This document shows positions 13,534 through 22,337 of a stretch of 34,081 bases of DNA, in pieces; within the stretch, counting starts at the first letter, position 1, and every line of letters starts with the position of its first letter. The stretch spans positions 1-34,081 of the forward strand of contig JAKITW010000023.1 in assembly GCA_021647905.1 (NCBI GenBank), read 5' to 3'. The position numbers and the translations under genes were made by a program. The notes under the pieces were generated by a model. The model was not told the origin of the DNA, searched no databases, and was given only the letters and a program-made list of their open reading frames with translations. This stretch comes from Desulfobacterales bacterium. Its GTDB lineage: Bacteria; Desulfobacterota; Desulfobulbia; Desulfobulbales; BM004.

Positions 13534-13968
13534 TTAGATATTACCTTCGATCAGGCGCAGGAGGCTGGCCAGGTCCATGGCCCCGGGCTGACGGAAGACC
13601 TGCCGGCCGTTTTTGAAAACGGCAAGGGTGGGGATGCTGCGGATCTCATACCGGGCGGCGATCTCTTGCTCGGTTTCGGTGTTGAGCTTGGCCATTCTGA
13701 CCCGGGGTTCCAGCCGGGCCGCGGCCTGCTCAAAGACCGGGCCCATTGCCTTGCAGGGTCCGCACCAGGGGGCCCAGAAATCCACCACCAGGGGGATCTC
13801 GTTCCGGGCAAGATGGATGTCAAAGGTGTTTTTATCTAATTCCAGGGGCTGGCCGACAAACAGTTTTTTTCTGCAGCGGCCGCAGCTGGGTTGCTCGGCG
13901 ATCCTTTCCCCGGGGACCCGGTTGACCGCATTGCAGTGGGGGCAGACGATATGCAGCGCGCTCATCAC
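13534..13968 (-). CDS. trxC: Thioredoxin 2 (TrxC) with N-terminal zinc ribbon
   Basis: A 144-residue TrxC. Cys9, Cys12, Cys29 and Cys32 (CPHC and CGRC) form the zinc-binding ribbon that distinguishes TrxC from TrxA. The thioredoxin fold follows with FWAPWCGPCKAMGP; the redox pair is Cys69 and Cys72. The cis-proline loop SIPTLAVFKNG is present. It is a cytoplasmic protein-disulfide reductase, zinc-regulated in E. coli and linked to oxidative stress. Its start overlaps the stop of the upstream DUF4126 gene by 4 bp, so the two are cotranscribed. Confidence 0.93.
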   Translation of the reverse strand: MMSALHIVCPHCNAVNRVPGERIAEQPSCGRCRKKLFVGQPLELDKNTFDIHLARNEIPLVVDFWAPWCGPCKAMGPVFEQAAARLEPRVRMAKLNTETEQEIAARYEIRSIPTLAVFKNGRQVFRQPGAMDLASLLRLIEGNI

Positions 13969-14642
13969 CTCTCCTTTCCGGCTGGGCCGGGCGTGGTATT
14001 GTTTCCCGGATCATTGCTGATCGCCTGATCATCCCGGCCGTCCCCGAACAGTCGTTTGATAGAGGCAAAAAGGGTCTTTATTCCCTGCCAGATTCTGGGC
14101 AGCAACCAGATCATCAGGATGATGAACAGTACCAGCAGGCAGATAAAGACAATGGGATGGTGCAGGGCGATCCACAGGCCGCCGATCACCGCCACATCTT
14201 CGCCGAGCGAGGCGATCCAGTTGGAAAAGGGCTCGGGCGAGGCATTGATCAGCAGCCGGGAACCGGACTTGGTGGCATGGGTGCCGGCGGCCAGGCCACC
14301 GCCCAGGATTCCGGCGGTCAGGATGACGGCCGGGTCCATATTGCCAACCGCGCCAGCGGCCAGCAGGGCCCCGGCCGGAATCCGGATAAAGGTATGGATG
14401 GTATCCCAGCCGCTGTCCACCCCCGGGGTCTTGTCAGCCACGAACTCGGCCAGGTACATGATCCCGGCCGCGCCGATCACCATCGGATTCATCAGGATCT
14501 CCAGCTGTTCGGGCAGAATTATGTTGTTGGTCACCCCGAGGAGACCCAGGACCAGGATGGCGGCATAGAGGTTGATGCCGCTGGCCCAGGCCACCCCCAT
14601 GGACAGGGCGATGATGCTGCTGATATGGTCAAGCTGCTCCAT
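13965..14642 (-). CDS. DUF4126-family membrane protein
   Basis: A 225-residue integral membrane protein matching the DUF4126 pattern: ALSMGVAWASGINLYAAILV at the N-terminus, then LPEQLEILMNPMVIGAAG, EFVADKTPGVDSGWDTIHTF, and a glycine-rich GILGGGLAAGTHATKSGSR segment. About five hydrophobic stretches are visible, the last near residues 165-185. A basic cytoplasmic tail with a Pro/Gly/Asn end follows. Function of the family is unknown. It overlaps trxC by 4 bp and follows a small zinc-ribbon gene by 16 bp, forming a three-gene minus-strand operon. Confidence 0.82.
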   Translation of the reverse strand: MEQLDHISSIIALSMGVAWASGINLYAAILVLGLLGVTNNIILPEQLEILMNPMVIGAAGIMYLAEFVADKTPGVDSGWDTIHTFIRIPAGALLAAGAVGNMDPAVILTAGILGGGLAAGTHATKSGSRLLINASPEPFSNWIASLGEDVAVIGGLWIALHHPIVFICLLVLFIILMIWLLPRIWQGIKTLFASIKRLFGDGRDDQAISNDPGNNTTPGPAGKER

Positions 14643-14658
14643 GGTTCCCCCCTCTGTT

Positions 14659-14868
14659 TTAATCGCTGCAGCCGCAGTTATCTTCCTCTTCCCAGCAGTC
14701 CCGGCAGACCCACAACTCCCAGTTCTGCTTCCAGATCAGCTGTCCCGCCGGCACCAGGACCTTGCAGGACTCGCAGGTGTCGAGCCGCCGGTCATCCTCT
14801 GTTTTTTTATTTGTTTCGTCCATGTCCCGGGTCACGGTTGTTTCCCCCGGCGAATATTTATAGGTCAT
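14659..14868 (-). CDS. Small zinc-ribbon protein
   Basis: A 69-residue protein with CESC (residues 32-35) and CRDC (55-58) spaced as a zinc ribbon, a Trp-rich IWKQNWELWVC between them, and an acidic, Cys-containing end (DNCGCSD). The first 25-30 residues look unstructured, and an alternative ATG at 14823 would give 54 residues. It is the first gene of the DUF4126-trxC set. No specific family is recognised; a role in metal or redox handling is only a guess from its neighbours. Confidence 0.65.
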   Translation of the reverse strand: MTYKYSPGETTVTRDMDETNKKTEDDRRLDTCESCKVLVPAGQLIWKQNWELWVCRDCWEEEDNCGCSD

Positions 14869-14983
14869 CCGGCCTGAAGCGTATTAATGGACAGAAAAAA
14901 CAGTGGGCGGTGGATGGTGAAAAAACATGGAGCAGTGGTCGTGGTCAGAATATAATATTCTCTGCCCTCTGATAAACCGGAAG

Positions 14984-16192
14984 TCAGGTTTCACTGTCCA
15001 GCGTTGAGCCGTTACCGTTGCCCGGCTGTCTGTTTCTGGCTGCTTTCAGCACCGAATAACCAACAATTCCCGAGAGAAACGACCCTGCAAGGATTGCCAG
15101 TTTGTCCGTATACTGAAAAATACGGGCATCTTCAAATGCCAACGAGCCGATAAACAGGCTCATGGTAAACCCGATTCCGGTTAATACTGATACACCATAG
15201 AATTGCATCCAACCACTGTCTTTTGGAAGTACGGCAAATTTAAGTTTTATTGCCAGCCAGCTGAAACCGAACACCCCGAGCTGCTTGCCGATGAACAGGC
15301 CAAGCATGATGCCCAGCGGTAACGGTCCGGCCATTTGGCTGAAAGACATCTGGGTGACCTTTACGCCTGCATTAACAAAGGCAAACAGGGGCAGGATGAA
15401 AAGGGCCACCCAGTAATGGAGCCTGCGTTCGATCTGTTTTACGGGTGAAACAGGCTGGTTGTTCGCATCTTTTGCGTTCAGCGGAATTGTAAACGCCAGG
15501 GCCACTCCCGCCAATGTTGCGTGGACACCGGACTTGAGAACGCTCACCCATAATACCAGCCCGACCAGGAAGTAGGCTGTTTTCCTGGCAACGCCGAATC
15601 GATTAAGGGCGATTAAGACCGCCAGGGCCATGGCGGCAACGGCAATGGACAGGGCGGACAGGTCGGTTGCATAAAAAAGGGCGATAATTATGATTGCCCC
15701 CAGATCGTCGATAATGGCCAATGCCATTAAAAATATTTTAAGGGAAACAGGAATCCGGTTGCCCAGCAGAGAGAGGATGCCCAGGGCAAAGGCAATATCC
15801 GTGGCAGTCGGTATTGCCCATCCGCTGATCGCGACGGGGTCGTTGCGGTTGAAGGTTAAATAGACCGCCGCTGGAACCACCATTCCGCCAACCGCGGCAA
15901 TGCCGGGTAATATAAGCCGGTTTAAGGAGGACAAATGTCCTTCCAGTGTTTCCCTCTTCACCTCCAGGCCGATTAACAGGAAGAAGATCGCCATCAGGCC
16001 GTCGTTTATCCAGTGGTAAAGCGACTTATCAATACTGAATATACCGATTCGTATTTCCACCGGGATATGTAGAAACGATTCATACAACGTTGACAGTGAC
16101 GTATTGCTTAATATCAGCGCCAAAACAGTCGCAAACATCAACAAGATGCCACTTGTTGATTCTTTTTTTATGAATTTTTCGATTGTTTTCAT
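14984..16192 (-). CDS. nhaA: NhaA-type Na+/H+ antiporter
   Basis: A 402-residue inner-membrane antiporter of the NhaA family, which expels Na+ (or Li+) in exchange for protons and keeps pH and sodium homeostasis. The diagnostic segments are present: FFLLIGLEVKRE, GWAIPTATDIAFALG with Asp132, and ALAIIDDLGAI with the transport pair Asp162-Asp163. They correspond to Asp133, Asp163 and Asp164 of the E. coli protein. About twelve hydrophobic segments and a normal length support an intact gene. It stands alone on the minus strand with an inverted repeat about 75 bp upstream. Confidence 0.96.
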   Translation of the reverse strand: MKTIEKFIKKESTSGILLMFATVLALILSNTSLSTLYESFLHIPVEIRIGIFSIDKSLYHWINDGLMAIFFLLIGLEVKRETLEGHLSSLNRLILPGIAAVGGMVVPAAVYLTFNRNDPVAISGWAIPTATDIAFALGILSLLGNRIPVSLKIFLMALAIIDDLGAIIIIALFYATDLSALSIAVAAMALAVLIALNRFGVARKTAYFLVGLVLWVSVLKSGVHATLAGVALAFTIPLNAKDANNQPVSPVKQIERRLHYWVALFILPLFAFVNAGVKVTQMSFSQMAGPLPLGIMLGLFIGKQLGVFGFSWLAIKLKFAVLPKDSGWMQFYGVSVLTGIGFTMSLFIGSLAFEDARIFQYTDKLAILAGSFLSGIVGYSVLKAARNRQPGNGNGSTLDSET

Positions 16193-16267
16193 TTCACGGG
16201 AGTGGCAGAAGGATATCAGCGGATTCCATGCATGGTGATTTACATAAAACAGCCCATAGATCCAAAT

Positions 16268-16302
16268 CCTGTTTCAAAGAAATCCACGGCCCTTGAAACA
16301 GG
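16268..16302. promoter_or_regulatory. Perfect inverted repeat upstream of nhaA
   Basis: CCTGTTTCAA (16268-16277) and TTGAAACAGG (16293-16302) are exact reverse complements with a 15-nt loop. No T-run follows on either strand, so it is not a standard terminator. Its place, 76 bp before the nhaA start, suits an operator or a leader hairpin. Confidence 0.45.
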
Positions 16303-16479
16303 AGGGAGAATCCATGAGCCTGGTAAATTTATCCCAAGATCACCCAAGATCAAAGCTTTTTCGGTTAACAATGTTACGTTCGGTTGTTTTTTTTACTCCT
16401 GATTTGTAACCACTCACAGGGTAAGCCCCGCCGGACTCCGGGTTCGGTGCCCTGTGAGCGCGGATATGCTTTTCGTTTT

Positions 16480-17334
16480 TCAGCTGGCGGCCGGGGAGGG
16501 CGGCTCGTTTATCCGCAGCCGGTTCTTTATGAGCAGAATCCCGCCGAAGATGATCAGACCACCGCCCAGCCAGGCGGTGGGCCCGGGGATCTCGCCCCAG
16601 AAAAAGTACCCGTAGAACACGGCCAGAACCACCGAGGCATAGCTGGACGAGGCCACCACCGGGGCCCGGTCGCGCTGGTAGGCCAGGGTCATGAACAGCT
16701 GGCCCAGGCTGGCGAACAGGGCAATGCCGATAATAAAGGGCCACAGTCCGGCGGCGGGCATGACAAAGCGGGGGATGACCCAGAGTCCGGTGGCCAGGGC
16801 GGTGAGCACGGTGAAGTTAAAGACGATCACCAGGGGGAAGTCAGTGGCATTGAGGCGCCGGACCATGATATGGGCCAGGGCCGAGAAAAAGGCCGCGCCC
16901 AGGGCGGCAAAAGCGGCCAGGGACCAGGACGCGCCGGGCCGCATGATTAAAAAAACGCCGACAATGCCGGTACCGATGGCCACCCAGGCCGAGCGCGGGG
17001 TTTTCTCGTTAATCAGGAGCGGCGCCAGCAACGAGAGGATAAGCGGCTGGGACCGGCCGATAAAGATGCAGTCGGCCAGGGGCATATGGGTCAGGGCATA
17101 AAAAAAGCCGAACATGGCGGTCATGCCGCAGGCGCTGCGCAGGAGAATGGTTTTTTTTGCCTGCACCATCAGGGGCCGCTTGCGGACCCGGATGATCAGC
17201 AGGAGGATCGGTATTGAGAGCAGGCAGCGCAGGAATACCAGCTCGGCCAGGGGGATACCGGTGCCCGCGCCCTTGATCAGGGCGGACATGGTGGCAAAGC
17301 TCGTCGAGGCGAGCAGCATGAAAAATATTCCCAT
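16480..17334 (-). CDS. EamA/DMT-family transporter
   Basis: A ~284-residue permease with ten predicted membrane segments in two EamA repeats. The first repeat starts at FFMLLASTSFATMSALIKG with the ELVFLRCLLSIPIL helix and FFYALTHMPLADCIFI. The second starts near WSLAAFAALGAAFFSALAHI and ends with YASVVLAVFYGYFFWGEIPG and GGLIIFGGILLI. DMT exporters move amino acids, nucleobases or other small metabolites; the substrate cannot be predicted. The ATG at 17334 is used; the frame extends six codons to a TTG at 17352, and neither has a strong ribosome-binding site. Confidence 0.88.
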   Translation of the reverse strand: MGIFFMLLASTSFATMSALIKGAGTGIPLAELVFLRCLLSIPILLLIIRVRKRPLMVQAKKTILLRSACGMTAMFGFFYALTHMPLADCIFIGRSQPLILSLLAPLLINEKTPRSAWVAIGTGIVGVFLIMRPGASWSLAAFAALGAAFFSALAHIMVRRLNATDFPLVIVFNFTVLTALATGLWVIPRFVMPAAGLWPFIIGIALFASLGQLFMTLAYQRDRAPVVASSSYASVVLAVFYGYFFWGEIPGPTAWLGGGLIIFGGILLIKNRLRINEPPSPAAS

Positions 17335-17506
17335 CAGGCGATTCCGGATCAAAAGGCCGGCAAAGCAGGCCGGGCCATGGTAAACAAAAAGGGTCGAAAT
17401 GACAATCCAGCGGGAGGCGGGGGGGCCGGGTCCGTGGACGTCCGGCCGTGGGGTTATCTGAAAGTTGTCACAAGGCGCCGACCTTGCCGTGCCGGAGTGA
17501 CGACTT

Positions 17507-18601
17507 TTAGATAATGTAGTGGCTCATCATCTTTTTTACTGATTCCGGGCCGTAAAACAGTTCCCGGAATCTCCTGTATCCCGCCTCACCCATCTGCGGC
17601 CATTGGCCCGCCATGGCCAGCAGCCGTTCAATGGCCGTTGCCAGGCTGCCGGGGTCATCGGGCTCGGCCACGATTCCGGTCACCCGGTCGACAACCGCCT
17701 CAATGCTGCCGGTCCGGGTACAGACCACCGGCAGTTTCATGGCCATGGCCTCCATGACCGCAAACGGCAGTCCCTCGCTCCGCGACGGCTGGACGTAGAT
17801 GTCGGCAACGTTCAGTATCCGCCAGGCCTGGTCACGGATCCCGGGCCAGTGGACCAACCGGGAAATACCCAGCTCATCCGCCAGCCCGGGCAGTTGTGAC
17901 TGCTCGGGATCTATCCCGACAACCACCAGGTGGAGATTTTTCTGCTTGTCTTGCCGGACAATCCGGGCCAGGGCCTTAAACAGGACATCAACCCCCTTTA
18001 CCTCGTGGTCAAAGGCGATGCAGGCCAGGACCACGGCCTGCTCCGGGATGGCGTACTGTTCCCGCAGCCGGCCTTTTTTTTGCCCGGAAGGCGTATGTTC
18101 CCCGAAAAGACCCAGGTAGTGGGTGGTCAGTCTGTTGGCGGCAACGCCTCCCTGGATCAGGGCATCCCGGACCAGGTTGGAGACCGGCAGGATCCGGTCA
18201 TACCGGTTATAGGCGGCCGGCCATAATTTACAGGGCACCAGGTGGACCGAACTGATACATTTCCTTACCCCGAAAAGCCGGGCCACCAGGGGGGTAAGCA
18301 GCAGGGCGTACCGGTTGACAAAGTGGGTGTGGATTATTTCCGGCCGGACTGTGCCCAGCAGCCGGACAAGCGTGAACAGGGCCTGGAGCGGATTTGTGTT
18401 TACCGGCCGGACAAGTAGTTTTGCGTGCAGATCTTTCAGGTCATTCAGGTATGCCGTCACCTCTGGCAATGATTCGTACTGGAAGACCGTCTTGTACCGA
18501 TGCTGGTTGCAGAGCCTGGTCAACTGGACAAAGTAGTTCTCCAGGCCGCCGTACTTGGCACCGCCCATGCCGGTTATGTGCAGGATGGTTTTGGGATGCA
18601 T
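17507..18601 (-). CDS. Family 4 glycosyltransferase
   Basis: A 364-residue GT-B glycosyltransferase of the GT4 type. The N-terminal domain begins ILHITGMGGAKYGGLENY, where the glycine loop contacts the acceptor side. The C-terminal donor-binding domain has VVLACIAFDHEVKGVDVL, YVQPSRSEGLPFAVMEAM (the E-x7-E motif) and VVCTRTGSIEAVV. It would transfer a sugar from a nucleotide donor during surface polysaccharide or glycolipid synthesis. The ATG at 18601 is chosen over the open frame to 18691: it follows the deacetylase-like gene's stop after one base, so the two are translationally coupled. Confidence 0.9.
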   Translation of the reverse strand: MHPKTILHITGMGGAKYGGLENYFVQLTRLCNQHRYKTVFQYESLPEVTAYLNDLKDLHAKLLVRPVNTNPLQALFTLVRLLGTVRPEIIHTHFVNRYALLLTPLVARLFGVRKCISSVHLVPCKLWPAAYNRYDRILPVSNLVRDALIQGGVAANRLTTHYLGLFGEHTPSGQKKGRLREQYAIPEQAVVLACIAFDHEVKGVDVLFKALARIVRQDKQKNLHLVVVGIDPEQSQLPGLADELGISRLVHWPGIRDQAWRILNVADIYVQPSRSEGLPFAVMEAMAMKLPVVCTRTGSIEAVVDRVTGIVAEPDDPGSLATAIERLLAMAGQWPQMGEAGYRRFRELFYGPESVKKMMSHYII

Positions 18602-18602
18602 G

Positions 18603-20213
18603 TCAGGAGTCCCGGTCCCTGGTTGGCGCAGCCCTGAGCAACCCGGAGAAGCCGACACATCGATAGCCGGCCGATTGCATTGCCTTGACAAAGGTGTAAA
18701 GGGAACTGCTGGTCAAGGTTTTCCATAGATATTTCCAGGCGCCCGGTTGGCGGGAGATCCGGGCCGAAGTGAGCAGCGTCAGCAGGCCGAGAGAGAGCGC
18801 CCGGCGGAAAAAGGACCGGCGCCGGTCCTCCAGGTCCGCGGCCAGCCGCGCCTGCAGGCCATTGGCCCGGATGGCCTGCGGATCAACCTGTTGCATGATG
18901 AACTGTTTGAACAGCTCCCGGTTGTTGTCCCGGTGCTGCATATAATGGATCGGGATCCCGGCAGCGGCATAACAGCGCCAGAAGCCGGGGTCTGCATAGG
19001 CAAGCATGGTGCGGCCCGGTCCCATGGTCTCGGTGAGGTTGACGAACCCGGCCTCCGGGTCCCGGCTCAACAGGGGGCCGCATTGGCCGCTTGCAACGTG
19101 CCGGCAGGAGTCAACAATGGCCCGGTAGCGTCTGCCCGCCACCTGTTTGGTGATACCCGGGTTATAGCCCCAGGCCGGGGCGACAAAGCCGGTGGGCGAG
19201 ACCCCGAACCGCTGTCTGATCTCCGCCTCGCAGGCCTTTAGATGCTGTCTGGTCTCTTCCTGGTCAAGGTCAAGAAACTCCCGGGGATCAAGCTCCTTTT
19301 TCCCCGAGGCCGGGTCGCGGAGATGGATCATGCCGTGGCAGCCGATCTCAAGGGCGCCGGATTTCACGCCCATGGCCATCTCCTGAATGGAAGCGGGCAT
19401 GGCCGGGGCGATCGGCACCGGGCCTTGGGCCGCTGCCTGGTAATGGGAAGAGTACATCATGGTTATTATGCCGCCGGTCCGTTGGGCAAACCGGCGCAGC
19501 CGGCGGATCATCCGGGCCCGGGCCCGGTCGAGCCGGGGCGATATGGTCCCGCCCAGCATGACGATTTTTTCAGCGGTAAGCGGCAGGTCGTCTATTCTGA
19601 TTATTGCCAAAGGCTCCATCCGGGGGTGAATGTTTTTTACTATCCGGTGCAGCCAGTTGGAGAGAATCGGGTAGAGCATCGGCGCGGCCGGCGCCCCGAA
19701 CTGCCAGGGGTCCACCCCGGCCAGCAGATGGGGCGGGTTGAGCGCGATTATCGGCAGGCCTTGATGGCGGACCAGTATCTCCAGGGCCGGCCTGTCCGGG
19801 ATCAGGGTAAAGGAGATGCCGGGCGCTGGAATCTCCAGGATGTCGGGCACCCCCTTGAGGAGCGGGTTCCGGTGCGCCATCCTGAAGGTGTTGCAATAGC
19901 CGTTTGAACCGGTTTTTTCCTGCTGCCGCCGGGCCAGGGGGCGGTCATGGATATCAATGCCGGTGTTTTCCAGGAAGGTGACAACCGGGGCACTGGCGTA
20001 ACAGCCGGTCAGGGAGGCGGCAGCCTGGATCTCATCCTCGGAGACAGCAACACTGTAGGCCATAGCCGGTTCGGTGTGCGCGGCAATAGTCTCGAAGGAG
20101 CGAAAAGAGACCGGGATGTTCCAGAGCAGGCTCAATTGGCGCCAGGCCATGATGTGCCGCCGGGCCAGGTTGTTCGGCTCTTCTTTTCCCGAGATAACGA
20201 CAATCGGTGCCAT
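18603..20213 (-). CDS. Polysaccharide deacetylase-like protein
   Basis: A 536-residue protein. The central part resembles the NodB-type deacetylase barrel: LAIIRIDDLPL near residue 204 (metal-binding Asp pair), ALEIGCHGMIHLRDP near residue 291 (His-x3-His) and GFVAPAWGYNPG near residue 344. Before it lie about 190 residues without a recognisable domain, ending in LAGVDPWQFGAPAAP. After it lie about 150 residues, including a basic region (LEDRRRSFFRRALSLG) and a hydrophobic LGLLTLLTSARI. It likely removes acetyl groups from a surface glycan made with the coupled glycosyltransferase. The ATG at 20213 is preferred over a TTG at 20243. Confidence 0.72.
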   Translation of the reverse strand: MAPIVVISGKEEPNNLARRHIMAWRQLSLLWNIPVSFRSFETIAAHTEPAMAYSVAVSEDEIQAAASLTGCYASAPVVTFLENTGIDIHDRPLARRQQEKTGSNGYCNTFRMAHRNPLLKGVPDILEIPAPGISFTLIPDRPALEILVRHQGLPIIALNPPHLLAGVDPWQFGAPAAPMLYPILSNWLHRIVKNIHPRMEPLAIIRIDDLPLTAEKIVMLGGTISPRLDRARARMIRRLRRFAQRTGGIITMMYSSHYQAAAQGPVPIAPAMPASIQEMAMGVKSGALEIGCHGMIHLRDPASGKKELDPREFLDLDQEETRQHLKACEAEIRQRFGVSPTGFVAPAWGYNPGITKQVAGRRYRAIVDSCRHVASGQCGPLLSRDPEAGFVNLTETMGPGRTMLAYADPGFWRCYAAAGIPIHYMQHRDNNRELFKQFIMQQVDPQAIRANGLQARLAADLEDRRRSFFRRALSLGLLTLLTSARISRQPGAWKYLWKTLTSSSLYTFVKAMQSAGYRCVGFSGLLRAAPTRDRDS

Positions 20214-20246
20214 GAATATCCGTGATAACCGGTAAGGAGTCAAAAA

Positions 20247-20262
20247 TACGTTATTACGTTAT
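20247..20262. repeat. Exact 8-bp tandem duplication (TACGTTAT x2)
   Basis: Two head-to-tail TACGTTAT units lie in the AT-rich divergent region between the deacetylase-like gene and pepF. They overlap where a minus-strand promoter would be expected and could be a binding site or chance. Confidence 0.35.
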
Positions 20263-20492
20263 ATTATGTAACATCTCTTGTTTAACACAACTTGAAAGCT
20301 TCAGGTAGAATGAAATAAAGAACAGGAATCGGGCCAACTCCTTCTTGCCGGCGGAATGGATCGCAGCCCCGGCCGGCAACTGAAATTGGATTCTTAAAAT
20401 CCGTTGACCAGGCGGCCGGGCGCCGGTATCATCTTTTTTTTAAAAAAAACCGCGACCGCGCCTGGGCCGGCCGGCAGAGACATGGGAGAATC

Positions 20493-22265
20493 ATGGGCAC
20501 ATCGATTAACCACACCCTGGGAACCAGTGAAGTCATCTGGAACCTGGACCATCTGTATCTCGGGTATGACGATCCGGCCATTGCCGGGGATGAGCGCAAG
20601 GCTGAGTCAGAGGCCGCGGCGATCAACCGCGGGTTTGCCGGCCGGGTGGCCGGGCTCGGTCCGGAGGAGCTTCTGCAGCTGGTCCGGCGGCTGGAGTCCC
20701 TGGAGACCATCCTCGGCCGGCTGTCCACCTTTGCCTTTTTAAACTTTGCCGTTGCCACCGATGACCAGCAGGTGAGCGCTTTTCTGCAGCGGGTCCGGGA
20801 ACTGGCCAGCCGGGTGGGCAGGGAGACGGTCTTTTTTGAGCTGGAATGGAACCAGCTGGATGAGGAGCGGGTCAAGGCCCTGCTCGCCTCCGGGAACCTG
20901 GCCTCGTATCGCCATTATCTTGGCGCCATGCGCCGTTATGCCCCGCATCAGCTCTCTCAGGTCGAGGAGAAACTGCTTCTGGAACGGGCCCCGGTGGGGC
21001 GCGGTTCCTGGACCACCCTGTTTGAGAAGGTGATGGGAGCCTTCAAGTTCGGCGAAAAGGGCCGTACCGAAGAGGAGGTGCTTTCCGATCTCTATCATGC
21101 TGAACGCGAGGTGCGGCAACAGGCGGCCGCGGAACTCACCGCAGGGCTTAACAGCCAGCTCCACGTACTCACCCATGTATTCAACACCCTGCTGGCCGAC
21201 AAGATGATCAACGACCGGCTGCGCAGGTATCCCTCCTGGGTCAGTTCCATGAATCTGGGCAACGAACTGGAGGATTGCACCGTGGAGGTGCTCATCAAGG
21301 CGGTGATCTCGCGTTACGATATCGTCCAGCGCTACTACCGGGTGAAGAGGGAACTTATCGGACTGGATGAACTGAAGGACTATGACCGCTATGCGCCCCT
21401 GCCCCATCTGCCTGATACCAAAATTCCCTGGACCGAGTGCCGGCGGATGGTCCTGGAGGCCTTTGCCGGGTTCTCGCCGGACATGGCCGGGATCGCCGAG
21501 CGGTTTTTTGAAGAGCGCTGGCTTCACGCGCCGGTGGGCAAAGGCAAGCGGGGAGGCGCCTTTGCCCATCCCTGCGTGCCGGAGGTCCATCCTTACGTGC
21601 TGGTCAATTATACCGGCACCCTGCGCGACGTCTCCACCGTGGCCCACGAACTGGGCCATGGGGTGCATCAATGCCTGGCCGCGGATCGCGGTTATTACAA
21701 CAGCGACACCCCCCTGGTCCTGGCCGAGACCGCCTCGGTCTTTGCCGAGTTGATCGTGTTCAAGGCCCAGCTTGCTTTACTGGACAACATTGATGAGAAG
21801 CGGGCCTTTATCTGCCAGAAGCTGGAATCGGTTTTCGCCACCGTATTCCGGCAGATATCCATGAACCGGTTCGAGGACCTGGTGCATAACGGCAGGCGGG
21901 ATGGGGGGGAGCTGTCCACTGAGGCGATTTCCAGACACTGGCTCGCCACCCAGCGGGCGATGTTCGGCGACTCGGTGACCATGACCGATGATTATGCGGT
22001 CTGGTGGTCCTATATCCCCCATTTCCTGAGTACCCCGGGCTATGTCTACTCCTATGCCTTTGGCGAACTGCTGGTGCTCGCCCTTTACAACCTCTACGAG
22101 CAGGAAGGAGACTCTTTTGTGCCCAGGTATCTCGACCTGCTCAAGGCCGGCGGCAGCCGGAGCCCCTATGAATTGCTCAAACCGTTCGGAGTTGATCCGG
22201 ATGATCCCGGGTTCTGGACCGGCGGCCTGGCGATCATCGACCGGATGCTGACCATGGTCGAATAG
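20493..22265 (+). CDS. pepF: Oligoendopeptidase F, M3 family metallopeptidase
   Basis: A 590-residue cytoplasmic zinc metallopeptidase of family M3 (PepF/M3B), which cuts medium-length oligopeptides. The zinc motif HELGH is at residues 385-389 in STVAHELGHGVHQ, and the third ligand Glu is in LVLAETASVFAELI about 28 residues later. The N-terminal helical lobe (WNLDHLYLGYDDP onward) and C-terminal SYAFGELLVLALYNLYEQEG are typical of the family. The length matches the usual ~600 residues. It is transcribed alone, convergent with rsmI. Confidence 0.94.
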   Translation: MGTSINHTLGTSEVIWNLDHLYLGYDDPAIAGDERKAESEAAAINRGFAGRVAGLGPEELLQLVRRLESLETILGRLSTFAFLNFAVATDDQQVSAFLQRVRELASRVGRETVFFELEWNQLDEERVKALLASGNLASYRHYLGAMRRYAPHQLSQVEEKLLLERAPVGRGSWTTLFEKVMGAFKFGEKGRTEEEVLSDLYHAEREVRQQAAAELTAGLNSQLHVLTHVFNTLLADKMINDRLRRYPSWVSSMNLGNELEDCTVEVLIKAVISRYDIVQRYYRVKRELIGLDELKDYDRYAPLPHLPDTKIPWTECRRMVLEAFAGFSPDMAGIAERFFEERWLHAPVGKGKRGGAFAHPCVPEVHPYVLVNYTGTLRDVSTVAHELGHGVHQCLAADRGYYNSDTPLVLAETASVFAELIVFKAQLALLDNIDEKRAFICQKLESVFATVFRQISMNRFEDLVHNGRRDGGELSTEAISRHWLATQRAMFGDSVTMTDDYAVWWSYIPHFLSTPGYVYSYAFGELLVLALYNLYEQEGDSFVPRYLDLLKAGGSRSPYELLKPFGVDPDDPGFWTGGLAIIDRMLTMVE

Positions 22266-22337
22266 CAAGATCACGGGGTGGTGCGGATAAGCGAGTGCAA
22301 CGAGACTCCGGGATGCGCTACCCGATGATCGTTCAGG

